The notes beneath the pieces are model-generated. The model had not been told where the DNA came from, did not search any database, and saw nothing but the letters and a program-made list of their open reading frames with translations. DNA of 64,000 nucleotides, taken from the NCBI RefSeq assembly GCF_003752025.1, contig NZ_RJKR01000005.1, positions 124,001 through 188,000 of the forward strand, in the 5' to 3' direction. This document shows, piece by piece, positions 45,301 through 53,785 of this stretch; the first letter of the stretch is position 1, and each line of letters starts with the position of its first letter. Both the position numbers and the translations under genes were made by a program. The DNA is from Curtobacterium sp. PhB115. Its GTDB lineage: Bacteria; Actinomycetota; Actinomycetes; Actinomycetales; Microbacteriaceae.

Positions 45301-47544
45301 TCAGACGACGTCGATGACCGTCAGGCGACGAGTGGGGCGCGTCATCGCGACGTAGACCGCCGCGGCGGGGCGTGCAGCGTCGGCACCGACCCCGTCCGGG
45401 TCGACGAGCAGCACGCCGTCGAACTCGAGCCCCTTCGCGTCCGCCCCGGTCAGCACCGTCAGTGAACCGGCGTGCGGGGACGCGAGCCCACGGACGTCCG
45501 CCTCGGTGCGGGTCAGTCGCTGCCGGACGGTCTCGACCGCTGACTCGGGCACGATGACGCCGATGGTGCCGCTGCCGATCCGCTCGCGTTCGGCGTCGGC
45601 GACCCGCACGACGGTGTCGAGCAGGTCGGCTCGGGCGACCCGCACGCGCTCGACGGGGTCACCGTCGCGGACGGCCTCGTTCCGGGTGACGGTGAGGCCG
45701 GCGGCGTCGGCGAAGGCCCCCGCTTCCTCGACGATGGAGCGCGGGGTGCGGTAGTTCACGGTGAGCTGCTCGATGCGGTGCTCGATCGGCACGAGGGGTG
45801 CGCGGCCACGACGGCGACGGGCGAGTGCGCCGACGACGTCGTCCCAGGTGCGCGCGGCACCGGGCGAAGAGCCCTGCGCCATGTCGCCGACGATCGTGAA
45901 CGACCGGAGCGGGTTGCGGCGGGCGAGGACACGCCACTGCATCGGTGAGAGCTCCTGGGCCTCGTCGACGACGATGTGCCCGTAGGTCCACTCGCGGTCC
46001 TCCGCTGCACGCTCGGCGGTGGAGCGCGGATCGCCGCCCTCGGCGAAGGAGCCGGCCACCTGCTCGGCGGTCACGATGCCCTCGACGCCCATGTTCTCGA
46101 TCGCCTGGCGGGCGTTCTCGATGTCACGGTTCCGGCTGGCCTTGGCCGCACGCTTGGCCGCACCGCCGGTCGGGTCGAACGGGCCGAGCAGTTCGGCGGC
46201 CTCGTCGAGCAGCGGGACGTCCTCCACCGTCCAGGCAGCCCCACGGGCACGCAGCAGCAGGGCGCGGCGCTCCGGGGTCCAGTCCGGGGTGAGCGAGGCG
46301 AGCCAGTTCGGCCGCGCGTAGAGGTCTTCGAGGAACTTCTCGGGCGGGAGCGGCAGCCACGCGGTGTTGAGCAGGACGCGGGCGTCGTACGAGCTCCGGA
46401 TGTCCTCGCGCAGGACCTTCTCGTCGGCCTCGTCCACCGTCGTCCCGCGCTCCCGCAGCTGCTCGGCGAGCAGACGGGTCATCGAGTCGAGGGCGATCTT
46501 GTTGAACGTGACGCGGGCGGCGTTGTGCGGCTTGCCGCGGTCCTGCGCACGCTTCAGCGCGTCGGCGACGAGCTGCGGCGGGACCACGAGCCGTTCGCCC
46601 TCGACGTCGAGCGTCACCGAGTCCGTCGGCACCACCTGCCGCGAGCGCACGGCCCGGCGCAGGAGCGAGGCCATCTGCGCGCCGCCCTTCACGGCGGCGA
46701 CGTCACGGGTGTCGTGCGTCGTGGCGTGCACGCCGGGGTAGAGCGAGCCGAGGGACGCCATCACGACGCCGGTCTCGCCGAGCGACGGGAGGACCTGCTC
46801 GATGTACGTCAGGAACGCGGGCGACGGGCCGACCATCAGCACGCCCGAGCCGCGGAGCCGCTCGCGGTACGAGTACAGCAGGTACGCGGCGCGGTGCAGT
46901 GCGACGGCGGTCTTGCCGGTGCCAGGACCGCCCTGCACGATGAGCACGCCCTCGAGCGGGGAGCGGATGATCCGGTCCTGCTCACCCTGGATGGTGGCGA
47001 CGATGTCCGTCATCCGGCCGGTTCGCTCGGCGGTCACCGCGGCGAGCAGCGCGCCTTCGCCCTGCAGGTGGGTGCGCTCGTCGTCGTAGAGCGTGGCGTC
47101 GAAGACCTCGTCCTCGACCCCGACGACCCGACGGCCCTCGAGCGACAGGTGCCGGCGGGCTCGCATGCCCATCGGGTGCGCCGCGGTGGCCTGGTAGAAG
47201 GCGCTCGCCCCGGGCACGCGCCAGTCGAGCAGCAGCGGTCGGTGGTCGGCGTCACGCAGCCCGACGCGGCCGATGTAACGGAACGAGTCCTCGTCGCTGT
47301 CGGGCTCGGAGACCTCGAGCCGGCCGAAGACCAGCCGGTCCCCGACGCGGTCGAGCGTCGCGATGGTGTCCTCGTAGAGCCGTGCGTACGCGTCGCGCTC
47401 GCTGCGGCTCTGGTGGTTCCCGCCGACCGTCTGACGACGGGTCTCGGCGAGACGCTGCTCGGCCTCGGTGGTCAGCTCGTCGAGACGGCCGAAGAGGCCG
47501 TCCACGTAGCCGCGCTCGCGGTCGATCTCGGTCGGTTCGGACAC
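45301..47544 (-). CDS. helD: HelD-like RNA polymerase recycling ATPase (UvrD/Rep superfamily 1)
   Basis: A 747-aa superfamily 1 ATPase. Walker A GGPGTGKTAVALHRAAYLL (205-223), HIVVDEAQELSPMQW (motif II), FTIVGDMAQG (III), LTVNYRTP (IV), and the C-terminal VAMTRPTRRLTV (VI). The N-terminal coiled arm (IDRERGYVDGLFGRLDELT) is that of HelD proteins, which dislodge RNA polymerase from DNA and in some actinobacteria protect it from rifampicin. GTG 47544 has GAAGGG upstream. A 40-bp palindrome touches this ribosome-binding site. Confidence 0.9.
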   Translation of the reverse strand: MSEPTEIDRERGYVDGLFGRLDELTTEAEQRLAETRRQTVGGNHQSRSERDAYARLYEDTIATLDRVGDRLVFGRLEVSEPDSDEDSFRYIGRVGLRDADHRPLLLDWRVPGASAFYQATAAHPMGMRARRHLSLEGRRVVGVEDEVFDATLYDDERTHLQGEGALLAAVTAERTGRMTDIVATIQGEQDRIIRSPLEGVLIVQGGPGTGKTAVALHRAAYLLYSYRERLRGSGVLMVGPSPAFLTYIEQVLPSLGETGVVMASLGSLYPGVHATTHDTRDVAAVKGGAQMASLLRRAVRSRQVVPTDSVTLDVEGERLVVPPQLVADALKRAQDRGKPHNAARVTFNKIALDSMTRLLAEQLRERGTTVDEADEKVLREDIRSSYDARVLLNTAWLPLPPEKFLEDLYARPNWLASLTPDWTPERRALLLRARGAAWTVEDVPLLDEAAELLGPFDPTGGAAKRAAKASRNRDIENARQAIENMGVEGIVTAEQVAGSFAEGGDPRSTAERAAEDREWTYGHIVVDEAQELSPMQWRVLARRNPLRSFTIVGDMAQGSSPGAARTWDDVVGALARRRRGRAPLVPIEHRIEQLTVNYRTPRSIVEEAGAFADAAGLTVTRNEAVRDGDPVERVRVARADLLDTVVRVADAERERIGSGTIGVIVPESAVETVRQRLTRTEADVRGLASPHAGSLTVLTGADAKGLEFDGVLLVDPDGVGADAARPAAAVYVAMTRPTRRLTVIDVV

Positions 47545-47553
47545 ACACAACCC

Positions 47554-47593
47554 TTCGGGACAGGGGAACTCAGTGTAGTCCCCCTGTCCCGAA
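47554..47593. promoter_or_regulatory. Palindrome between aldo/keto reductase and helD
   Basis: TTCGGGACAGGGGAACT and AGTCCCCCTGTCCCGAA form 17-bp arms with one or two mismatches and a 6-nt loop. It lies 10 nt from the reductase stop, so it may be its terminator, but its near end is also at helD's ribosome-binding site, so it may control helD. Confidence 0.6.
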
Positions 47594-47603
47594 GTGAGCG
47601 TTC

Positions 47604-48440
47604 CTACATCTCTTCGTGCGTGTCCGGGTCGGCGTCCCACAGGCGGCCGCGCTCGAGGCCGGAGATCGCCCGGACCTCGTCGTCGGTCAGCTCGAAGCCG
47701 AAGACGTCGAGGTTCTCCTTCTGGCGGGTGGCGTCGGCCGACTTCGGCACCGGCACGGCACCGAGCTGGACGTGCCAGCGCAGCACGACCTGGCCCGGGG
47801 TCACCCCGTGGGCCGCGGCGGCGTCGGTGATCGGCTGCTCGGTGAGGAGCTCGGAGCGGACCGCGAGCGGGCTCCAGCTCTCCGTCACGATGCCGAGCTC
47901 CTGGTGCACCTTCCGCAGTTCTGCCTGCGGGAAGTACGGGTGCAGCTCGACCTGGTTGACCGCCGGTGCGACACCCGTGGCGTCGATGATGCGGTGCAGG
48001 TGCTCCGGCGTGAAGTTCGAGACGCCGATCGAGCGGACCTTGCCGCTGTCACGGAGGTCGACGAACGCCTTCCAGGTGTCGACGAACTTGTCCACCGACG
48101 GGTTCGGCCAGTGGATCAGGTACAGGTCGACGTGGTCGAGCCCGAGGTTGCCGAGCGTCTCGTCGATCGACCGGTGCGCCTCGTCGTAGCCGTGGTGGCG
48201 TCCGGGGAGCTTCGACGTGACGACGAGGTCCTCGCGCGCAACGTCGGACTCGCGGACGGCCTTGCCGACGGCGTCCTCGTTGCCGTAGTTCAGCGCCGTG
48301 TCGAGCAGGCGGTACCCGGTGGCGATCGCGGTGCCGACCGCTGCCGCACCCTCGTCGCCGTTCAGACCGTAGGTGCCGAGGCCGAGCTCCGGGAACCGGT
48401 GGCCGTCGTTCAGCTCGATCGTCGGGGCGCCGACCTGCAT
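47604..48440 (-). CDS. Aldo/keto reductase
   Basis: A 278-aa NADPH-dependent oxidoreductase of the 2,5-diketo-gluconate reductase type. The catalytic tetrad is visible: D47 and Y52 (LLDTALNYGNE), K77 (VTSKLPG), H110 (YLIHWPNP). GVSNFTPEHL and VPKSADATRQKENL (cofactor binding) complete it. ATG shares one base with the FKBP stop (TGATG), so translation is coupled. Substrate unknown. Confidence 0.94.
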   Translation of the reverse strand: MQVGAPTIELNDGHRFPELGLGTYGLNGDEGAAAVGTAIATGYRLLDTALNYGNEDAVGKAVRESDVAREDLVVTSKLPGRHHGYDEAHRSIDETLGNLGLDHVDLYLIHWPNPSVDKFVDTWKAFVDLRDSGKVRSIGVSNFTPEHLHRIIDATGVAPAVNQVELHPYFPQAELRKVHQELGIVTESWSPLAVRSELLTEQPITDAAAAHGVTPGQVVLRWHVQLGAVPVPKSADATRQKENLDVFGFELTDDEVRAISGLERGRLWDADPDTHEEM

Positions 48441-48811
48441 CAGCGGACCCCGAGCAGGTCGATGACGAAGATCAGGGTCTTGCCGGACAGGAAGTGTCCG
48501 CCACCGGCCGGACCGTAGGCGAGCTCCGGCGGGACGACGAGCTTGCGGCGTCCGCCGACCTTCATGCCGGGGATGCCCTCCTGCCAGCCGCGCACGAGCG
48601 CCGCGAGCGGGAAGTCGATCGGCTCGCCACGGTTCCACGAGCTGTCGAACTCGTCGCCGGTGTCGTACTCGACGCCGGCGTAGTGCACCTTGACGGTCGA
48701 ACCGGCGGACGCTTCGTCGCCGGAGCCTTCGACGATGTCGGTGATGACCAGCTCGGTGGGCGCGGGGCCCTCGGGTGCGTCGAACTCGGGCTTGCTGTTG
48801 AGGTCAGTCAT
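48440..48811 (-). CDS. FKBP-type peptidyl-prolyl cis-trans isomerase
   Basis: A 123-aa single-domain FKBP catalysing prolyl isomerisation. Conserved VKVHYAGVEYDTGDEFDSSW, FPLAALVRGWQEGIPGMKVG, LVVPPELAYG and LIFVIDLLGV are all present. No signal peptide, so cytoplasmic. It heads the two-gene unit with the aldo/keto reductase, and is divergent from the MFS gene. Confidence 0.95.
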   Translation of the reverse strand: MTDLNSKPEFDAPEGPAPTELVITDIVEGSGDEASAGSTVKVHYAGVEYDTGDEFDSSWNRGEPIDFPLAALVRGWQEGIPGMKVGGRRKLVVPPELAYGPAGGGHFLSGKTLIFVIDLLGVR

Positions 48812-48915
48812 GCGAGCCAGTCAACCAGAGCACGGCAACGGCAGGCGCACGGAGCACGGAGCACGGCACGGCACGGCAGGCGCACGGACCCGCGAGGCCG
48901 CAGAATGGTTCCACC

Positions 48916-50235
48916 GTGACACGACCCACTCCCGCACCGCCGCGCCGCCGCCTGCTCGCCGACCTCACCCCGCTCCGCCGATCCCCCGCCTTCGCACGCC
49001 TCTGGGCCGGTACCGCGATCGCCGGCATCGGCACCCAGATGACCACGGTCGCCGTCGGCCTCGAGGTGTACGAGATCACGCACTCCACCTTCGCGGTGGC
49101 GCTCGTCGGCGTGATCGCGCTCCTGCCGATGGTCGTCGCGGGGTTGTACGGCGGGATGCTCGCCGACGCGTTCGACCGGCGACTCGTCGCCCTGGTGTCG
49201 TCGATCATCGCCTGGGTCGCCGTCGCGTTGATCGCCACGCACGCCTGGCTCGGGCTGCACAGCGTCGTCCTGCTCTACGTGCTCGCGACCGTGAACGCCG
49301 TCGCCGCGACCGTCAGCAACGCCTCACGCTCGGCGATCGTGCCGCGGCTGGTCGGCACCGACCTGCTCCCCGCGGCGAGCGCCCTGGGCGGCATCGCGTC
49401 CGGGTTCCAGGTCACCGTCGGTCCGGCCGTCGCCGGTGTCCTGATCGCGAGCGTCGGCTTCGCCCCGACGTACACGATCGACGTCGTCCTGTTCACCTTC
49501 GCGTTCCTCGGGGTGTTCACGCTGCCGCGGATGGCCGCCGACCACGGCGCACTCCGTCCCGGCCTCGGCTCCCTGATCGAGGGCGCGAAGTTCCTGCGGC
49601 GGTCGCGGAACATCACCATGACGTTCGTGCTCGACATCGTCGCCATGACCTTCGGGCAGCCGCGGGTGCTCTTCCCCGCGATCGGGGCGCTCGTCATCGG
49701 TGGCGGGTCCATCACGGTCGGCACGCTGACGGCGGCGTACGCGATCGGCGCGCTCTTGTCGAGCGTGTTCTCCGGGCCGCTCGGGCACGTCCGACGGCAG
49801 GGTGAGGCCGTCGGCTGGGCCATCACGGCCTACGGCGGTGCGATCGCGGCGTTCGGCGTCGTCATCGCACTCGCGCACGTGCTCGGCGGCCGCCCCGGCG
49901 AGGCGTTCGGCGTCGAGATCCTGCCGGCACTCGGACTCGCTGCGTTGTTCCTGGCGATGGCGGGCGGCGCCGACAACGTCAGCTCGGTGTTCCGGAACAC
50001 GATCCTGCAGGCAGCCTCCCCCGACGGCATGCGCGGACGGCTGCAGGGCATCTTCATCGTCGTGGTCACCGGCGGCCCGCGGCTCGGTGACCTGTACGCG
50101 GGCCTGGTCGTCGCGGCCGGCATCGCGTACCCGCCGATCATCGGCGGCGTGCTCATCGTCGCCCTCGTCGCGCTGCTCCTCCGGCTCGTCCCGTCGTTCC
50201 GCCGCTACGACGCCCTGCACCCGCACGCCAACTGA
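48916..50235 (+). CDS. Major facilitator superfamily transporter (EntS/MFS_3 type)
   Basis: A 439-aa protein with about 12 membrane segments. The start region RSPAFARLWAGTAIAGIGTQ and the loop motif GGMLADAFDRRLVAL are typical of the EntS-like MFS_3 group, exporters of siderophores or drugs. Later SPDGMRGRLQGIFIVVVTGGPRLG matches the same group. GTG start at 48916. Substrate unknown. It ends before a family C palindrome. Confidence 0.9.
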   Translation: MTRPTPAPPRRRLLADLTPLRRSPAFARLWAGTAIAGIGTQMTTVAVGLEVYEITHSTFAVALVGVIALLPMVVAGLYGGMLADAFDRRLVALVSSIIAWVAVALIATHAWLGLHSVVLLYVLATVNAVAATVSNASRSAIVPRLVGTDLLPAASALGGIASGFQVTVGPAVAGVLIASVGFAPTYTIDVVLFTFAFLGVFTLPRMAADHGALRPGLGSLIEGAKFLRRSRNITMTFVLDIVAMTFGQPRVLFPAIGALVIGGGSITVGTLTAAYAIGALLSSVFSGPLGHVRRQGEAVGWAITAYGGAIAAFGVVIALAHVLGGRPGEAFGVEILPALGLAALFLAMAGGADNVSSVFRNTILQAASPDGMRGRLQGIFIVVVTGGPRLGDLYAGLVVAAGIAYPPIIGGVLIVALVALLLRLVPSFRRYDALHPHAN

Positions 50236-50265
50236 CCGGCGGGCGGTCGCAGCACCGCCCCCTTC

Positions 50266-50318
50266 CGCGAAAGCGACAGATCTGCGCGAACCTTCCGCGG
50301 ACGTCTGTCGCTTTCGCG
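50266..50318. repeat. Palindrome family C, copy 2
   Basis: CGCGAAAGCGACAGA and TCTGTCGCTTTCGCG are perfect 15-bp arms 31 nt after the MFS stop. The arm resembles that of the element at 32691. A run of six 7-bp CGGACCG-like units follows at 50322-50367. Confidence 0.8.
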
Positions 50319-50412
50319 AGACGGACCGCGGACCGCGGACCGCGGACCGCGGACCACGGACCACGGCGGCATCGTGTCGCTCTGACGGGGTCGACGCGCG
50401 ACCAACAGGCGG

Positions 50413-50452
50413 ACGGGAGGCGCGGGGCGGGGCCGCCACGGGCCTCCCGGCC
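50413..50452. terminator. GGAGGC palindrome (family A) before the yihY-like gene
   Basis: ACGGGAGGC pairs with GCCTCCCGG/T-type arm around a GC-rich centre. It lies between the MFS gene and the YihY-family gene, which run in the same direction. Confidence 0.65.
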
Positions 50453-50509
50453 GCATCACGGCGCGTCCAGGGCACGGCGCGACGTCACGTGTCGGGTACC
50501 GTACATCCC

Positions 50510-51595
50510 ATGCCGGACAGCGCATCGCGCGACCTCCAGCGGACGGGAGTCCGCGCCGTCGTCCGGCGCACCTACCACTCGGTCATCCGGCACCGCGTCG
50601 TGGACGCGGCGGCGTCCCTGACGTTCTTCGCGCTGCTGACGGTGTTCCCCACGGCGCTCACCGTGGTGTCCGCGGTGTCGATCGTCGACCGGCGCGGTGA
50701 CGGGCTGTCGGACATCATCGGCGTCCTCGGGTTCATCCTGCGACCCGAGACCGCCGAACACCTCGAGACCCCGCTGCGGCAGCTGCTCACCCTCGACAAC
50801 CCGGGGCTCGGCTTCGCGATCGGCGTCGTCCTGACGCTGTGGTCGCTGTCCGGGTACGCGACGGCGTTCGGCCGGGCGATGAACACCGCGTACGAGGTCG
50901 AGGAGGGCCGCCGGATCTGGAAGTTCCGCAGCATGATGCTCCTCGTCACGCTGCTCGTGATGGTCGGTGGCGCGATCGCGATCGTCATCCTGCTCGGCAC
51001 CCCCACGATCTCCGAGGCCGTGATCCGGTCGTTCGGGTGGGCGCCGTGGATCGACGACCTGTGGAACATCGTGAAGTGGCCGGTCCTGGCGGTGGACCTC
51101 GTCGTGATGGTCGCCGTGCTCTACTACGCCACCCCGAACGTGAAGACGCCGCAGCTCCGGTGGGTCTCCGCCGGCGCCGGGTTCGCGATCGTGACCTGGG
51201 CGCTGGCGACGCTCGGCTTCGCGATCTACGTCGAGACGCTCGGCGGCACCAACCGCGCGTACGGCTGGCTCGGCGGCGGGATCCTGCTGCTCGTGTACCT
51301 GTACATCTCGAACTTCGTGCTCGTCGTCGGCGGCGAGCTCGACTCCGAGGTGATCCGGATGCGGCAGCTGCTCGCCGGCATCGAGGCCGACGAGTCGATC
51401 CGGCTGCCGCTCCGTGACGTCACCAGGAACTTCACGCTCGCACGGTGGCGGGACGCGGACATCGCGGCGGCGCACCACGTCCGGACCGTGGCCGCACGCG
51501 TGGCCGCGGAAGAGGACGCTGCGCCGAGCCCCGCCGAGGAGCACCTCCGCGACGTGGCGAAGCAGGTGCGGGTCGGCGAAGCGCCGATGCCCTAA
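50510..51595 (+). CDS. YihY/virulence factor BrkB family membrane protein
   Basis: A 361-aa protein with about six membrane segments. Family motifs: DAAASLTFFALLTVFPTAL, FGRAMNTAYEVEEGRRIWKF, VLYYATPNVKTPQLRWVSAGA and YGWLGGGILLLVYLYISNFVLVVGGELDSE (given in parts: YGWLGGGILLLVYLY, SNFVLVVGGELD). Function is unclear despite the old RNase BN name. ATG 50510; the open frame upstream is not conserved. The last 80 residues are a charged cytoplasmic tail. Confidence 0.92.
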   Translation: MPDSASRDLQRTGVRAVVRRTYHSVIRHRVVDAAASLTFFALLTVFPTALTVVSAVSIVDRRGDGLSDIIGVLGFILRPETAEHLETPLRQLLTLDNPGLGFAIGVVLTLWSLSGYATAFGRAMNTAYEVEEGRRIWKFRSMMLLVTLLVMVGGAIAIVILLGTPTISEAVIRSFGWAPWIDDLWNIVKWPVLAVDLVVMVAVLYYATPNVKTPQLRWVSAGAGFAIVTWALATLGFAIYVETLGGTNRAYGWLGGGILLLVYLYISNFVLVVGGELDSEVIRMRQLLAGIEADESIRLPLRDVTRNFTLARWRDADIAAAHHVRTVAARVAAEEDAAPSPAEEHLRDVAKQVRVGEAPMP

Positions 51596-51600
51596 CGCGC

Positions 51601-51654
51601 GCTGCCAGCGCTGCCAGCGCTGCCAGCGCCGCCAGCGCCGCCAGCGCCGCCAGC
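51601..51654. repeat. Tandem 9-bp repeat (3 x GCTGCCAGC, 3 x GCCGCCAGC)
   Basis: Six head-to-tail 9-bp units, with the first three identical and the last three identical but for one base, fill nearly all of the 60 bp between the convergent yihY-like and aspA genes. No hairpin terminator is visible there. Confidence 0.95.
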
Positions 51655-51655
51655 G

Positions 51656-53146
51656 TCAGTGCTTGCGCGCCTCGGCGTCGAGCATCTCCTCGGTGACCAC
51701 CGGGATCGCACCGGTCGCGAGCTCGATGCCGGACAGCCGTGCCGGGCTCAGCACGCGCTGCACCTGGTCCTCGTCCATCAGCCCCGCCGCGACCACGAGC
51801 GTCGAGATCGGCGTCGACGTCGTCAGGGCCGTGTGCGCGATCGACGCCGCCGCCGCGTACCCGATGTACGGCGTCAGGGCCGTCACGACGCCGACGTTCG
51901 TGTCCACCTGGGCGGCGAGCTTGGCCTCGTTCGCCTCGATGCCCGCGATGCAGTGCTCGCGGAGCGTCGCGCAGCCGCGGGACATCCACTGCAGCGACTG
52001 CAGGATCGAGTGGGCGATGATCGGCTCGAACGCGTTGAGCTGGAGCTGCCCGCCCTCTGCCGCCATCGTCACAGTGGTGTCCGCCCCGGCGACCGCGAAC
52101 GCGATCTGGTTGACGACCTCGGGGATGACCGGGTTGACCTTGCCCGGCATGATCGACGACCCCGCCTGGCGTGCCGGCAGGGTGATCTCGCCGAGGCCCG
52201 CCTGCGGCCCCGATGCCAGGAGCCGCAGGTCGTTGCAGATCTTCGAGAGCTTCGCGGCGCTGCGCTTCACCGTGCCGGACAGGGTCATGAACGCCCCGGC
52301 GTCGCTCGTCGCCTCGATCAGGTCCGGAGCGGTGACCACGTCGATGCCGCTGGCCTCCTGCAGCTGCCGGCGGACCTCGTCGCGGTAGAGCGGGTCGGCC
52401 GTGATGCCGGTGCCGATCGCGGTGGCGCCGAGGTTCATCTCCGCCAGCAGCGGCAGGACCTTGCGGAGCAGGTCGGCGTCCTCCTGGATGGTGTGCGAGA
52501 ACCCGGTGAACTCCTGCCCGAGGGTCATCGGCACCGCGTCCTGCAGCTGCGTCCGCCCGACCTTCAGCACGTCGGCGAAGGCGGTCCCCCGCTCGGCGAA
52601 CGCGGCCGAGAGCTGCTCGAGCTGGTCGATGAGCCGCCGGGCGGAGAAGATCATCGCGATCTTGATGCTCGTCGGGTACGTGTCGTTCGTGGACTGGCTG
52701 CGGTTCACGTGGTCGATCGGGTGCAGGTACGCGTAGTCGCCGCGCTCCCGTCCGAGCAGTTCGAGGGCCCGGTTCGCCAGCACCTCGTTCGTGTTCATGT
52801 TCGTGCTCGTGCCCGCGCCGCCCTGCACGACGTCGACGACGAACTGCTCGCGGAGGGCGCCGTCCCGGACCTCCTGCGCCGCACGGTCGATGGCGTCGGC
52901 GCGTTCCTCGTCGAGCACCCCGATCGCACGGTTCGCCCGGGCCGCCGCCTGCTTCACCGTGACGAGCGCCTCGACGAGGTCCGGGTAGACCGCGATCGGC
53001 ACCGACGTGATCGGGAAGTTCTCGAGCGCGCGCAGGGTGTTGATGCCCCAGTACGCCTCGGTCGGGACCTCGCGCGAGCCGAGGGAGTCGCTCTCGGTGC
53101 GGGTCGTTGCGCGTTCAGGGGCTTGTGCTGCTTCGTTGCCGGTCAC
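51656..53146 (-). CDS. aspA: Aspartate ammonia-lyase
   Basis: Aspartase (496 aa) converts L-aspartate to fumarate and ammonia. Fumarase/aspartase signature GSSIMPGKVNP (329-339), the GGAGTSTNMNTNEVLANRA and DHVNRSQSTNDTYPTSIK blocks and VGRTQLQDAVPMTLGQEF are complete. Fumarase C differs in the substrate loop, and the VPTEAYWGINTLRALENFPI start favours aspartase. GTG start at 53146. Stands alone. Confidence 0.92.
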   Translation of the reverse strand: MTGNEAAQAPERATTRTESDSLGSREVPTEAYWGINTLRALENFPITSVPIAVYPDLVEALVTVKQAAARANRAIGVLDEERADAIDRAAQEVRDGALREQFVVDVVQGGAGTSTNMNTNEVLANRALELLGRERGDYAYLHPIDHVNRSQSTNDTYPTSIKIAMIFSARRLIDQLEQLSAAFAERGTAFADVLKVGRTQLQDAVPMTLGQEFTGFSHTIQEDADLLRKVLPLLAEMNLGATAIGTGITADPLYRDEVRRQLQEASGIDVVTAPDLIEATSDAGAFMTLSGTVKRSAAKLSKICNDLRLLASGPQAGLGEITLPARQAGSSIMPGKVNPVIPEVVNQIAFAVAGADTTVTMAAEGGQLQLNAFEPIIAHSILQSLQWMSRGCATLREHCIAGIEANEAKLAAQVDTNVGVVTALTPYIGYAAAASIAHTALTTSTPISTLVVAAGLMDEDQVQRVLSPARLSGIELATGAIPVVTEEMLDAEARKH

Positions 53147-53239
53147 GCCCCGAGGCTAGTCCAGTCCGTCCGGCCGGTCCGGAAGCCGACGCGGGGTCGT
53201 CGGCGCGCGTCGCGCGAGCGCCGCCCACGCCCAGAACCG

Positions 53240-53282
53240 GCCGGGAGGCGCGGTGCCAGGCCGCCACGGGCCTCCCGTCCGG
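53240..53282. terminator. GGAGGC palindrome (family A) upstream of aspA
   Basis: CCGGGAGGCGCGG and CCACGGGCCTCCCG-type arms form a long hairpin. It lies in the gap between the small membrane protein gene and aspA, which run in the same direction. Confidence 0.65.
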
Positions 53283-53311
53283 TGGGCGCGAACGGCCAGG
53301 GCGCGCCCATG

Positions 53312-53362
53312 GTGAGCAGGAATGGTCGGGTCCCCTGTCGGCACTCGACCATTTCTGCTCAC
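53312..53362. repeat. Palindrome family B, copy 3
   Basis: GTGAGCAGGAATGGTCGGGT and ACTCGACCATTTCTGCTCAC form arms of about 20 bp with two mismatches. As at 45 kb, it stands next to a family A element. Confidence 0.85.
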
Positions 53363-53432
53363 GAAGCGTGGGGGCGCGACGCGCTCGGGGGGCGCGGGGC
53401 GCGGGGGTGCGCGCGTGCGCGTCGCGCCCGCG

Positions 53433-53729
53433 TCAGTGGAACTGCGGGACGATGAGGTAGATGCCGTACAGGACCACGGCGCCGCAGATCACGAAGCACG
53501 CGATCGCGAGCGCGCGGAACCCGCGCACCGCGGCCGACGCGCCTGCGGGGTTCGGGAAGCCGGCGGTCGCCGGGCCGATCGTCCCGTCGTCCTTCACGGT
53601 GAACTTGCCGGCGCGGGTGTCAGCGGCACTCCAGAGACGGAGGCCGACCGAGTACACGGCGACGACGAAGCACGAGGAGACCACGGCGACGAGCGCCACG
53701 GTGACGAACGCGAACCAGTCGATACCCAT
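53433..53729 (-). CDS. Small two-pass membrane protein
   Basis: A 98-aa protein with two membrane segments (about 6-30 and 68-93) and a short soluble loop (KFTVKDDGTIGPATAGFPNP). I do not recognise a named domain. The ATG shares one base with the stop of the upstream mini-frame (TGATG), and GGGGAGA before it is a strong ribosome-binding site. As last member of the phosphate-transporter unit it may be an accessory protein of that transporter; this is inference from position only. Confidence 0.8.
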   Translation of the reverse strand: MGIDWFAFVTVALVAVVSSCFVVAVYSVGLRLWSAADTRAGKFTVKDDGTIGPATAGFPNPAGASAAVRGFRALAIACFVICGAVVLYGIYLIVPQFH

Positions 53730-53785
53730 CAGCGATCTCCCCCCGTGAGGAACGCGAAACGGCGCCCGTCAAGCGCGATGCCCAT
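53729..53785 (-). CDS. 18-aa mini-protein, copy 2 (tandem duplicate)
   Basis: Encodes MGIALDGRRFAFLTGGDR, the same peptide as the adjoining frame. It has an ATG in the TGATG junction, a GGGGGGAGA ribosome-binding site inside the end of the preceding mini-frame, and ends in a TGATG with the small membrane protein gene. Compared with copy 1 it differs at three bases (GCG/GCA, GGG/GGA, GAT/GAC), all third positions and all synonymous. No known family; predicted short basic amphipathic peptide. Translation is likely but unproven. Confidence 0.6.
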   Translation of the reverse strand: MGIALDGRRFAFLTGGDR

